A stretch of 21,075 bases of DNA, from positions 1 through 21,075 of the forward strand of contig CAZBYL010000045.1 of the NCBI GenBank assembly GCA_964496275.1, in the 5' to 3' direction. The translations under genes and the position numbers were made by a program. This document shows positions 14,980 to 21,075 of this stretch, piece after piece. The DNA comes from CAZBYL01 sp964496275 (GTDB taxonomy: Bacteria > Synergistota > Synergistia > Synergistales > Synergistaceae). Each line of letters begins with the position of its first letter. Position 1 is the stretch's first letter. The notes below the pieces were generated by a model that saw nothing but the letters and a program-made list of their open reading frames with translations, was not told the origin of the DNA and did no database searches.

Positions 14980-16173
14980 TTATTTCGCAAATGCCTTTTT
15001 GATCTTTTCGACTGCGTCATCTATCTGCTCGTAGGTGATTACGATGGGAGGTGCGAAGCGGATTGTGCGTTCGTGTGTTTCTTTGGCGAGAACGCCTGCC
15101 GCTATGCACTTCTTGACGTATGCCGCTGCGGGAACCTTAAATTCTACTCCGATGAGGAGTCCCTTGCCGCGGACTTCGATGATGTCGTCGTTGTCGATTT
15201 CACGGAGTTTCTTCATGAAGTATTCGCCTTTTTCTTCGGCGAGCTTCGGATAGTTGTCTCTCACGAGTATTTCCATTGCTTTTATTGCTACGGCGCAGCC
15301 CAGCGGGTTTCCGCCGAAGGTTGATCCGTGTGTGCCGGGCGTGTAGAGTCCGAGGATATCTTTGTTTGCCGCTATTGCGGATACAGGCATGATGCCGCCG
15401 CCGAGTGCCTTACCCATGATGAAGATGTCGGGAACGACGTTTTCGAAGTTGCATGCGAACATTCTTCCCGTGCGTGCAAAGCCTGTCTGGACTTCGTCAG
15501 CCATGAAGAGAACGTTGTTCTTTGTGCAGATTTCGCGAACCTTTGTGAGGTATCCTGCGGGGGGAACGATGATTCCGGCTTCGCCCTGGATGGGTTCTGC
15601 GAGGAATGCTACTGTATTGGGTGTGATTGCTGCTTCAAGAGCCGCTGCGTCTCCGTAAGGGATAATTTTGAATCCGGGGCAGTAGGGGCCGTAGTTTATT
15701 CTTGCATCCGGGTCTGTTGAGAAGCTGATTATAGCGATTGTGCGGCCGTGGAAGTTATTTTCGCAGACGATGATTTCCTGTTTGCCGTTTTCTACGCCTT
15801 TAACTTCGACGCCCCAGCGGCGCGCTGTTTTAAGAGCTGTTTCGACTGCTTCCGCTCCTGTGTTCATCGGGAGAACCATTTCTTTTCCCGTGAGCTTGCA
15901 GAGGCTTTCAAAGAAGTCGCAGAGAACCGCATTGTGGAACGCTCTTGAGGTGAGAGTTACTCTGTCGAGCTGGGCTTTTGCTGCCGCTACGATTTCAGGG
16001 TGAAGGTGACCAAAGTTATGGGCAGAATATGCGGAAAGCATGTCATAATATTCGCGGCCCTCCGGGTCAGTTACCACTACGCCGTGCGCATCGACGATGA
16101 CTACGTCCTTCGGGTGATAGTTGTGCGCTCCGAGTTCGTTGGTCTTGTCGATGATTTGCTGTGTTGAAAGCAT
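14980..16173 (-). CDS. rocD: ornithine--oxo-acid aminotransferase (class III)
   Basis: 397 residues from ATG 16173, chosen over the in-frame start 57 bp upstream because GGAGAGG lies 5 nt before it and family proteins begin near this point (TQQIIDKTNELGAHNYHP). It is a PLP-dependent fold-type I enzyme: NTGAEAVE (104-111), NNFHGRT, Asp in ADEVQTGFARTG (D226), and the PLP lysine K255 in IMGKALGGG. The GAHNYHP start and YSAHNFGHLHP segment match ornithine aminotransferases, which move the delta-amino group of ornithine to 2-oxoglutarate, giving glutamate semialdehyde. Related substrates (acetylornithine, other amino acids) cannot be fully excluded. It stands alone, ends at a strong terminator and has C-ending codons suggesting good expression. 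Confidence 0.88.
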   Translation of the reverse strand: MLSTQQIIDKTNELGAHNYHPKDVVIVDAHGVVVTDPEGREYYDMLSAYSAHNFGHLHPEIVAAAKAQLDRVTLTSRAFHNAVLCDFFESLCKLTGKEMVLPMNTGAEAVETALKTARRWGVEVKGVENGKQEIIVCENNFHGRTIAIISFSTDPDARINYGPYCPGFKIIPYGDAAALEAAITPNTVAFLAEPIQGEAGIIVPPAGYLTKVREICTKNNVLFMADEVQTGFARTGRMFACNFENVVPDIFIMGKALGGGIMPVSAIAANKDILGLYTPGTHGSTFGGNPLGCAVAIKAMEILVRDNYPKLAEEKGEYFMKKLREIDNDDIIEVRGKGLLIGVEFKVPAAAYVKKCIAAGVLAKETHERTIRFAPPIVITYEQIDDAVEKIKKAFAK

Positions 16174-16570
16174 GTGATCCTCTCCTTCGCTGTTTTTATT
16201 AAAATGAACCAACCCATTGGATTTGTTCATTTTTAATTTCTTCGTGCTTAAATAATATCACTCTTCTGTCCAATTGTGAATAGACTGAATCGTTGAATTT
16301 TGTATTTATGTGAAAATTGTTTCTGTATTCTAAAAATTTTTTTGATATTTAGTTAACCTGTATAATATAAAAGTTTATTTATATTGCCGTTTAACAGGCA
16401 AGATTTGCGTGGCTTGAGCTATTTTTCAAACTTAAAAACTAATTTTGTTTATTTATTTTGTGTTATGGCAGACAGGGGATGGTTTTAAAATACGTATATT
16501 TACTTAGGCAAATATTTGTTTTTCGTTATCACTATTTTCGTCTTACTTTCGTTTTTTGTTTTTACGGAAC
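16174..16570. other. AT-rich intergenic region upstream of rocD
   Basis: No coding sequence is credible here. On the minus strand TTAACT and TAGAAT are separated by about 18 bp near 16330-16355 and could be a weak promoter for rocD. TATAAT also occurs on the plus strand near 16361, with no gene to serve. Short A- and T-runs dominate. Confidence 0.4.
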
Positions 16571-16608
16571 ACAAGAGGTGCGAAGCTTGTCTGCCCCGCA
16601 CCTCTTGT
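16571..16608 (-). terminator. stem-loop after ilvE
   Basis: ACAAGAGGTGCG (16571-16582) pairs perfectly with CGCACCTCTTGT (16597-16608), around a 14-nt loop. It lies 22 nt after the ilvE stop. The minus-strand sequence after it has A-runs rather than T-runs, so it may protect the 3' end or act as an atypical terminator. Confidence 0.6.
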
Positions 16609-16630
16609 TCTATATTTTACAGCACAATAT

Positions 16631-17698
16631 TTATGCTACGGGCACGATCCAGCCGAATTTGTCTTTCGCGGTGCCCCACTGTATTCCTGTGAGCTCGTCA
16701 TAGAGTCTCTTTGCAAGCGGACCTGTTTTGAAATCGTTGATGATGAACTTTTCGTCTCCGTAAGCGAGTTCGCCTATCGGGGAGAGAACAGCCGCAGTGC
16801 CGCAGCACCAGCACTCTTCAAGCTTGCCGGCTTTCAGCGCTTCTTTGAGCTCATCGACGCTGATCTGGCGTTCCTCAACGGGAATGTCCCATGATTTCAG
16901 TATCTCTATAAGAGACTTTCTTGTGATGCCTGCGAGGACGGAGCCGCTCAGCTCCGGTGTGACGACTTTGCCGTCTATTTTGAACATGACGTTCATTCCG
17001 CCGCCCTCTTCTATATATCTCTTCTCGATTGCGTCAAGCCAGAGCACCTGCGCATAGCCCTTTGAAGCTGCTTTTTCGCCCGCTCTGAGAGAGCCCGCGT
17101 AGTTTCCGCCGCACTTTGCGAATCCGGTGCCGCCTCTTACCGCTCTTACGTCGTCCTGCTCGATGAGCATTTTGACGGGGTTCACGCCCTCTTTGAAGTA
17201 TGAGCCGACCGGGCTGAGTATTATCGCAAAGATGCAGTGTTCAGGAGTGTGGATTCCCATAACTTCATCGGAAGCGAACATAAAGGGGCGGATGTATAGC
17301 GACGTGAACGGCTCGCTCGGGACCCAGTCCTGTTCGATGGTGACAAGCTCTTTCAGCGCTTCCATGAAGAGTTCTTCATCAAGCTGGGGCAGGCACATAC
17401 GTTCGGCTGAGATGTTCATTCTCTTGATGTTCTCCATTGGGCGGAAGAGCTGTATTTTGCCTTCTGCCGTGCGGTATGCCTTCATTCCTTCAAAAATTTC
17501 GGGGGCGTAGTGGAGCACGACGGAGGCGGGTGAGATGCTGAACGGCGCGAACGGAACTATGCGCGGGTCATACCAGCCTTTAGCTCTGTCATAGTCCATG
17601 AGGAACATGTGGTCTGTAAAAATTTTGCCGAAGCCGAGATTTTTCATATCACCTTTAGGCTTGAGATTCTTGCTGAGTGCAACTTTGATTTTTTCCAT
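16631..17698 (-). CDS. ilvE: branched-chain amino-acid aminotransferase
   Basis: 355 residues from ATG 17698, with AGAGGTG 7 nt upstream; the in-frame extension to 17854 is not family-like. A PLP fold-type IV enzyme of the longer (class II, about 350-aa) BCAT type: LHYAPEIFEGMKAYR, YIRPFMFASD, PLP lysine K195 in TGFAKCGGNYAGSL, then QVLWLDA, and the C-terminal CCGTAAVLSPIGEL. It interconverts leucine, isoleucine and valine with their 2-oxo acids, using glutamate/2-oxoglutarate, in the cytoplasm. In an amino-acid fermenter it can serve degradation as well as synthesis. It faces away from the mutase gene across a palindrome-rich region and is followed by a stem-loop. Confidence 0.95.
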   Translation of the reverse strand: MEKIKVALSKNLKPKGDMKNLGFGKIFTDHMFLMDYDRAKGWYDPRIVPFAPFSISPASVVLHYAPEIFEGMKAYRTAEGKIQLFRPMENIKRMNISAERMCLPQLDEELFMEALKELVTIEQDWVPSEPFTSLYIRPFMFASDEVMGIHTPEHCIFAIILSPVGSYFKEGVNPVKMLIEQDDVRAVRGGTGFAKCGGNYAGSLRAGEKAASKGYAQVLWLDAIEKRYIEEGGGMNVMFKIDGKVVTPELSGSVLAGITRKSLIEILKSWDIPVEERQISVDELKEALKAGKLEECWCCGTAAVLSPIGELAYGDEKFIINDFKTGPLAKRLYDELTGIQWGTAKDKFGWIVPVA

Positions 17699-17779
17699 AG
17701 GAACACACCTCTTCTGTATTTTGTCTATACCCGATTCTTCTCTGCAGAACGCTCTAATGCAGTTGCGGATTAATTTCTC

Positions 17780-17814
17780 ATTATATATTATCTCCACTCT
17801 ATACGCTATACCAA
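17780..17814 (-). promoter_or_regulatory. candidate ilvE promoter
   Basis: On the minus strand TTGGTA (17814-17809) is followed 18 bp later by TAATAT (17790-17785), with a perfect TATAAT slightly further on (17785-17780). This would give a leader of about 75-80 nt. The -35 overlaps one of two perfect palindromes. Confidence 0.4.
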
Positions 17815-17865
17815 AACAATCAATTGTTTTTAACAAAAAATAAATAAACAGCACCTTTATTTATT
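17813..17865. repeat. two adjacent perfect palindromes between ilvE and the mutase gene
   Basis: AAAACAAT-CA-ATTGTTTT occupies 17813-17830. AATAAATAAA (17839-17848) and TTTATTTATT (17856-17865) form a perfect 10-bp inverted repeat around a 7-nt spacer. They sit between divergent genes and touch the candidate ilvE -35, so they may be operators for a dimeric regulator. AT-rich DNA can give such repeats by chance. Confidence 0.5.
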
Positions 17866-17893
17866 GCAGATGTCGCAGAATCAGCCTATACTC

Positions 17894-17899
17894 TATAAT
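17894..17899 (+). promoter_or_regulatory. candidate -10 of the mutase gene
   Basis: A perfect TATAAT is 60 bp before the mutase ATG. The -35 position (TGTCGC, 17871-17876) is poor; TTGCAG at 17864-17869 is better but the spacing is too long. Confidence 0.35.
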
Positions 17900-17958
17900 G
17901 AAAGAAGTAAATGACAAAATATAAAGAGGACTTTTTTACATGATAGGGAGTGGTTCGT

Positions 17959-19347
17959 ATGGTTAGTGTTCCTTCACACATTTTTCGTGAGTATGATATA
18001 AGGGGAATAGCGGACAGCGAGCTCACAGACGAGGTTGTCACTCTGATAGGGCAGGCCTACGGTACGTGGCTTGCCGCAAGGGGCGTCAAGTGCGCTGCGC
18101 TCGGCGGTGATGCGCGTCTTTCCACAAAGCGTATAAGAACGGCTGCCGCAGACGGAATGATGAAAGCCGGAATCAATGTCACAGACATAGGGCTCTCTTC
18201 CACTCCGACGTTTTACTGGAGTTTGTACCGTTTTGACGCTGGCGGCGGGATAATGGTAACAGGCAGCCACAACCCAAAGGAGTTTAACGGTCTGAAAGTC
18301 GCGTACGATAAGAGCACTCTTTGGGGCGACGATATTATGGAGATTTACAGGATAATAGAAGAGGGACGGATAATCACAGCGGATGTCCCGGGAGTCCTTT
18401 CGTTTGCCGATATCAATTCGGAGTACACGGAGATGCTGATATCCAAGATAACTTTGGGCAAAAGGCGTCCGAAAGTCGTCTGCGATTCGGGAAACGGAAC
18501 CGGCGGACTCTACGCGCCTGCTTTTCTGCGCGGTATCGGATGCGATGTTACGGAGCTGTACAGTAATCCCGACGGCACTTTTCCGAATCATCACCCCGAC
18601 CCCACAAAGAGGGAGAATCTGCCTAAGCTTATAGAGACCGTAATTCGCGAAGGCGCGGATTTCGGAGTCGGCTTTGACGGAGATTCGGATAGAATCGGCG
18701 TCGTAGACGACAAAGGGGAAGTTATTTGGGGAGACAGGCTTATGGCGCTTTACTGGCGTGAGATACTGCCTAAGCATAAGGGCGCTGTTGCGATATGCGA
18801 GGTTAAGAGCTCCATGGCTTTGCCGGAAGAGGTTGAAAAGCTCGGCGGGCGTCCCATTTGGTGGAACTCGGGACATTCACTTGTTAAGGCGAAGATGCGT
18901 GAAGAACACGCTCTCTTCTCGGGCGAAGTGTCGGGGCACATGTTCTTTGCCGACGAATTTTTCGGTTTTGACGACGCTTTTTATGCTGCGGGAAGGCTGT
19001 GCCGCATTATTTCAAACACGGATAAGTCTCTGTCCGAGATGATGAAAGAGATACCTCTCTATCCTTCTACGACAGAAACAAGGTATGACTGCCCCGACGA
19101 CCTGAAATTCAAGGTCGTGGAGAGGGCGAAGGAGACAGCTCTTAAAGAGGGACTGCGTGCAATCACCGTTGATGGTATAAGAATAATATACGACAATGGG
19201 TGGGGACTGGTCAGAGTCTCAAACACTCAGCCGACGCTTGTGGCAAGGTGTGAGGGGCGTACAAAAGAGGCTCTGGACGAAATATGCGCGGATATGAAAC
19301 GCAGACTCACAGATGCGGGAAGTCCCGATTTTGAGTGGGGATACTAG
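17959..19347 (+). CDS. phosphomannomutase/phosphoglucomutase
   Basis: 462 residues from ATG 17959, with AGGGAG close upstream; GTG 17950 in the same frame is possible but overlaps that ribosome site. An alpha-D-phosphohexomutase with all four domains: phospho-serine loop TGSHNP (S103), metal loop DGDSDR (D240, D242, D244), sugar-specificity loop SGEVSGHMFF, and C-terminal phosphate-binding RVSNTQPTLVARCEG. It interconverts hexose 1- and 6-phosphates (glucose or mannose) for wall, capsule or lipopolysaccharide precursors. SGEVSGHMF is typical of the bifunctional ManB/AlgC type. It is followed by 69 bp and then the Fe-S scaffold gene, with no clear terminator. Confidence 0.93.
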   Translation: MVSVPSHIFREYDIRGIADSELTDEVVTLIGQAYGTWLAARGVKCAALGGDARLSTKRIRTAAADGMMKAGINVTDIGLSSTPTFYWSLYRFDAGGGIMVTGSHNPKEFNGLKVAYDKSTLWGDDIMEIYRIIEEGRIITADVPGVLSFADINSEYTEMLISKITLGKRRPKVVCDSGNGTGGLYAPAFLRGIGCDVTELYSNPDGTFPNHHPDPTKRENLPKLIETVIREGADFGVGFDGDSDRIGVVDDKGEVIWGDRLMALYWREILPKHKGAVAICEVKSSMALPEEVEKLGGRPIWWNSGHSLVKAKMREEHALFSGEVSGHMFFADEFFGFDDAFYAAGRLCRIISNTDKSLSEMMKEIPLYPSTTETRYDCPDDLKFKVVERAKETALKEGLRAITVDGIRIIYDNGWGLVRVSNTQPTLVARCEGRTKEALDEICADMKRRLTDAGSPDFEWGY

Positions 19348-19416
19348 CAGGCAATAGCGGCCATATTACCGCCGTTTGACAATTACAACAACACTATTGT
19401 ACAGGGAGGATCCACA

Positions 19417-20115
19417 ATGCAATGTTCATGTTCAAAAGAAATTGAAGAGATGGTATGTGTTGCCAACGGAGCGAAACATGGTCCGGCGCCCATTCCCGAA
19501 GAGGGACGCTGGGTGGAGGCAAAGCAGATAGGCGACATTTCCGCCTTTACCCACGGTGTGGGACGGTGCGCGCCGCAGCAGGGCGCGTGCAAGCTGACGC
19601 TCAATGTCAAGGAAGGAATCATACAGGAGGCTCTTGTTGAAGTCATCGGCTGTTCCGGCATGACTCACTCGGCTGCGATGGCGGCGGAAATCCTTCCCGG
19701 CAAGACCCTTCTTGAAGCTCTGAATACAGACCTTGTCTGCGATGCGATAAACACGGCTATGAGAGAACTCTTCCTGCAGATTGCGTACGGCAGAAGCCAG
19801 AGCGCATTCTCGGAGAACGGACTTCCCGTGGGAGCGGGACTTGAAGATCTCGGCAAGGGACTTCGTTCACAGATCGGCACGATGTACGGTTCTCTCCCCA
19901 AGGGTCCCCGTTACCTGGAAATGGCGGAAGGCTACATAATGGAGCTCGGCCTTGACGAAAACGGCGAGATAATAGGCTACAAGTACGTGCAGCTCGGAAA
20001 GATGATGGAAGCTATACGCAATTGTGTAGACCCGAAAGAAGCTCTTGAGAAAAACACCGGCACATACGGAAGATTTGCGGAAGCGGTAAAGTATATAGAT
20101 CCGCGCAAACAGTAA
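19417..20115 (+). CDS. Fe-S cluster assembly scaffold-like protein (IscU/NifU-type)
   Basis: 232 residues. A GGGAGG ribosome site precedes ATG. An IscU/NifU-like domain is suggested by VGRCAPQQGACKLTLNVKEG, VIGCSGMTHSAAM (C79) and ILPGKTLLEAL; candidate cluster ligands are C51, C58 and C79. The N-terminus has extra cysteines (C3, C5, C14). The C-terminal half (about 115-232) is not part of classic IscU and carries LGLDENGEIIGYKYVQLGKM and YGRFAEAVKYIDPRKQ. It sits 12 nt before a GGGtGRT-family gene, a pairing I recall as conserved in anaerobes. It may build or carry a cluster for that partner, but the role of the pair is not known to me. Confidence 0.82.
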   Translation: MQCSCSKEIEEMVCVANGAKHGPAPIPEEGRWVEAKQIGDISAFTHGVGRCAPQQGACKLTLNVKEGIIQEALVEVIGCSGMTHSAAMAAEILPGKTLLEALNTDLVCDAINTAMRELFLQIAYGRSQSAFSENGLPVGAGLEDLGKGLRSQIGTMYGSLPKGPRYLEMAEGYIMELGLDENGEIIGYKYVQLGKMMEAIRNCVDPKEALEKNTGTYGRFAEAVKYIDPRKQ

Positions 20116-20127
20116 GGAGGGGACATC

Positions 20128-21075
20128 ATGGTCACATTTGAAGGTAAAGAACGCAGAATGGGTCAGATAGAGCCCTTTCTTAAAGAAAACGGTTTCGGCT
20201 GTTTGGAAGAAGCTCGCGAGCTCTGTCTCTCAAAGGGTATAGACGTTGAGGCAATAGTAAAGGGTGTTCAGACCATAGCATTTGAAAATGCCGTGTGGGC
20301 GTACACGCTCGGCGCGGCTCTTGCGATAAAGTCCGGAGTCAAGACAGCGGCGGAAGCGGCGGAGAAGATAGGAGTGGGACTTCAGACCTTCTGCATCCCA
20401 GGTTCTGTCGCAGACCAGCGCAAAGTCGGGCTCGGACATGGCAACCTTGCCGCGATGCTGCTTCGCGAAGAGACTCAGTGCTTCTGCTTCCTTGCAGGTC
20501 ATGAATCATTCGCGGCGGCGGAAGGAGCCATAGGAATCGCGCGCACGGCCAATAAGGTGCGCAAAACACAGCTCAGAGTCATATTGAACGGACTCGGCAA
20601 AGACGCGGCATACATTATTTCGCGCATCAACGGCTTCACCTTTGTCGAAACAAAATATGACTACTACACCGGTGAGCTTCATATAACAGAGGAACGCGCC
20701 TTCTCCGACGGAGAAAAGGCGAAGGTTCGCTGCTACGGCTCAGACGATGTCAACGAGGGCGTTGCGATAATGGTGAAGGAGGGCGTTGACGTCTCCATCA
20801 CGGGAAACTCGACAAACCCGACTCGTTTCCAGCACCCCGTTGCGGGTACATACAAGAAGTGGGCGCAGGAGCACGGGCGCAAATACTTCTCTGTCGCATC
20901 AGGCGGCGGCACGGGACGCACTCTGCACCCCGACAACATGGCCGCAGGCCCGGCAAGCTACGGAATGACGGATACAATGGGAAGAATGCACAGCGACGCG
21001 CAGTTCGCGGGCTCTTCCTCAGTTCCCGCTCACGTCGAAATGATGGGACTCATCGGAATGGGCAACAACCCCATG
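20128..21075 (+). CDS. GGGtGRT-family protein, 3' end cut by the window
   Basis: 316 codons are visible from ATG 20128 (AAGGAGGGG upstream) and the frame is still open at the window edge; a few tens of residues at most should be missing (family length as I recall about 330). The name motif is seen exactly as GGGTGRT at 259-265, inside SGGGTGRTLHPDN. Other conserved-looking blocks are GLGHGNLAAMLL, CFCFLAGHESFAAAEGAIG and ITGNSTNPTRFQHPVAGTYKKW. No signal peptide or membrane segment, so cytoplasmic. The biochemical function is not established to my knowledge. Cysteines (C25, C33, C89, C118, C120, C202) and the scaffold-like neighbour hint at a metal-cluster enzyme. Confidence 0.9.
   Translation, partial: MVTFEGKERRMGQIEPFLKENGFGCLEEARELCLSKGIDVEAIVKGVQTIAFENAVWAYTLGAALAIKSGVKTAAEAAEKIGVGLQTFCIPGSVADQRKVGLGHGNLAAMLLREETQCFCFLAGHESFAAAEGAIGIARTANKVRKTQLRVILNGLGKDAAYIISRINGFTFVETKYDYYTGELHITEERAFSDGEKAKVRCYGSDDVNEGVAIMVKEGVDVSITGNSTNPTRFQHPVAGTYKKWAQEHGRKYFSVASGGGTGRTLHPDNMAAGPASYGMTDTMGRMHSDAQFAGSSSVPAHVEMMGLIGMGNNPM

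Noticed and set aside
15328..15720. Plus-strand Cys-rich ORF opposite rocD
   Set aside because: It is antisense to conserved aminotransferase motifs, and the Cys content is a by-product of that coding strand.
16174..16230. Upstream start for rocD
   Set aside because: The added 19 residues are not family-like and the internal ATG at 16173 has GGAGAGG immediately upstream.
16458..16703. Plus-strand ORF between rocD and ilvE
   Set aside because: It overlaps the 3' end of ilvE and the stem-loop, has no ribosome site, and reads as random hydrophobic sequence.
17699..17854. Upstream start for ilvE
   Set aside because: The 52-residue extension runs through the AT-rich promoter region; ATG 17698 has a ribosome site and matches the usual BCAT start.
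19376..19400. TTGACA with TATTGT as a promoter for the Fe-S scaffold gene
   Set aside because: The spacer is only 13 bp and transcription would start inside the ribosome site, so it is probably chance.

Overview
The window looks like chromosome of an anaerobic, amino-acid-fermenting bacterium, most likely of the phylum Synergistota (Cloacibacillus/Synergistes type). This placement is an inference. It rests on the Fe-S scaffold/GGGtGRT gene pair, several amino-acid catabolism and transport genes, moderate GC content and frequent ATA/AGG codons. I see no rRNA, tRNA or CRISPR array.

Layout. Positions 1-300 hold the 5' end of an IS30-family transposase (minus strand), whose homology breaks off near the window edge, with a hairpin at the break and a pair of 21-bp direct repeats upstream. 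A short leader-like ORF (403-582) overlaps a DcuR/CitB-type response regulator (561-1256), and no sensor kinase is present. Next come threonine ammonia-lyase (ilvA, 1345-2592) and, converging on it across a strong hairpin, the branched-chain amino-acid exporter genes azlC-azlD (minus). A 1071-residue membrane diguanylate cyclase (minus, 3795-7010) follows. Positions 7011-7616 contain a previously unlisted 42-codon minus-strand gene with a near-consensus promoter and, facing the other way, a promoter with a Fur-family operator that starts a tightly overlapping zinc-uptake operon zur-znuA-znuC-znuB (7617-10506).

From about 10.6 kb base usage changes. A DMT-family transporter, a shortened UvrA-like ATPase with no room for a UvrB-binding domain, and a HAD phosphatase-like protein form a G/T-rich plus-strand block (10783-14867) ending in a strong bidirectional terminator. 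Ornithine aminotransferase (rocD-like) and branched-chain aminotransferase (ilvE) lie on the minus strand, separated by 0.4 kb of AT-rich DNA. A divergent intergenic region with two perfect palindromes separates ilvE from a phosphomannomutase/phosphoglucomutase gene (17959-19347). The window ends with an Fe-S-scaffold-like gene and the start of a GGGtGRT-family gene, cut by the window edge.

How they work together. IlvA, AzlCD and IlvE form a theme of branched-chain amino-acid metabolism and export. RocD adds ornithine catabolism. The zur-znu operon is a self-contained zinc homeostasis unit, probably autoregulated. The most interesting less-described items are the 42-aa gene next to the zinc operon, the DMT/UvrA-like/HAD block, the Fe-S scaffold/GGGtGRT pair, and the palindromes between ilvE and the mutase gene.
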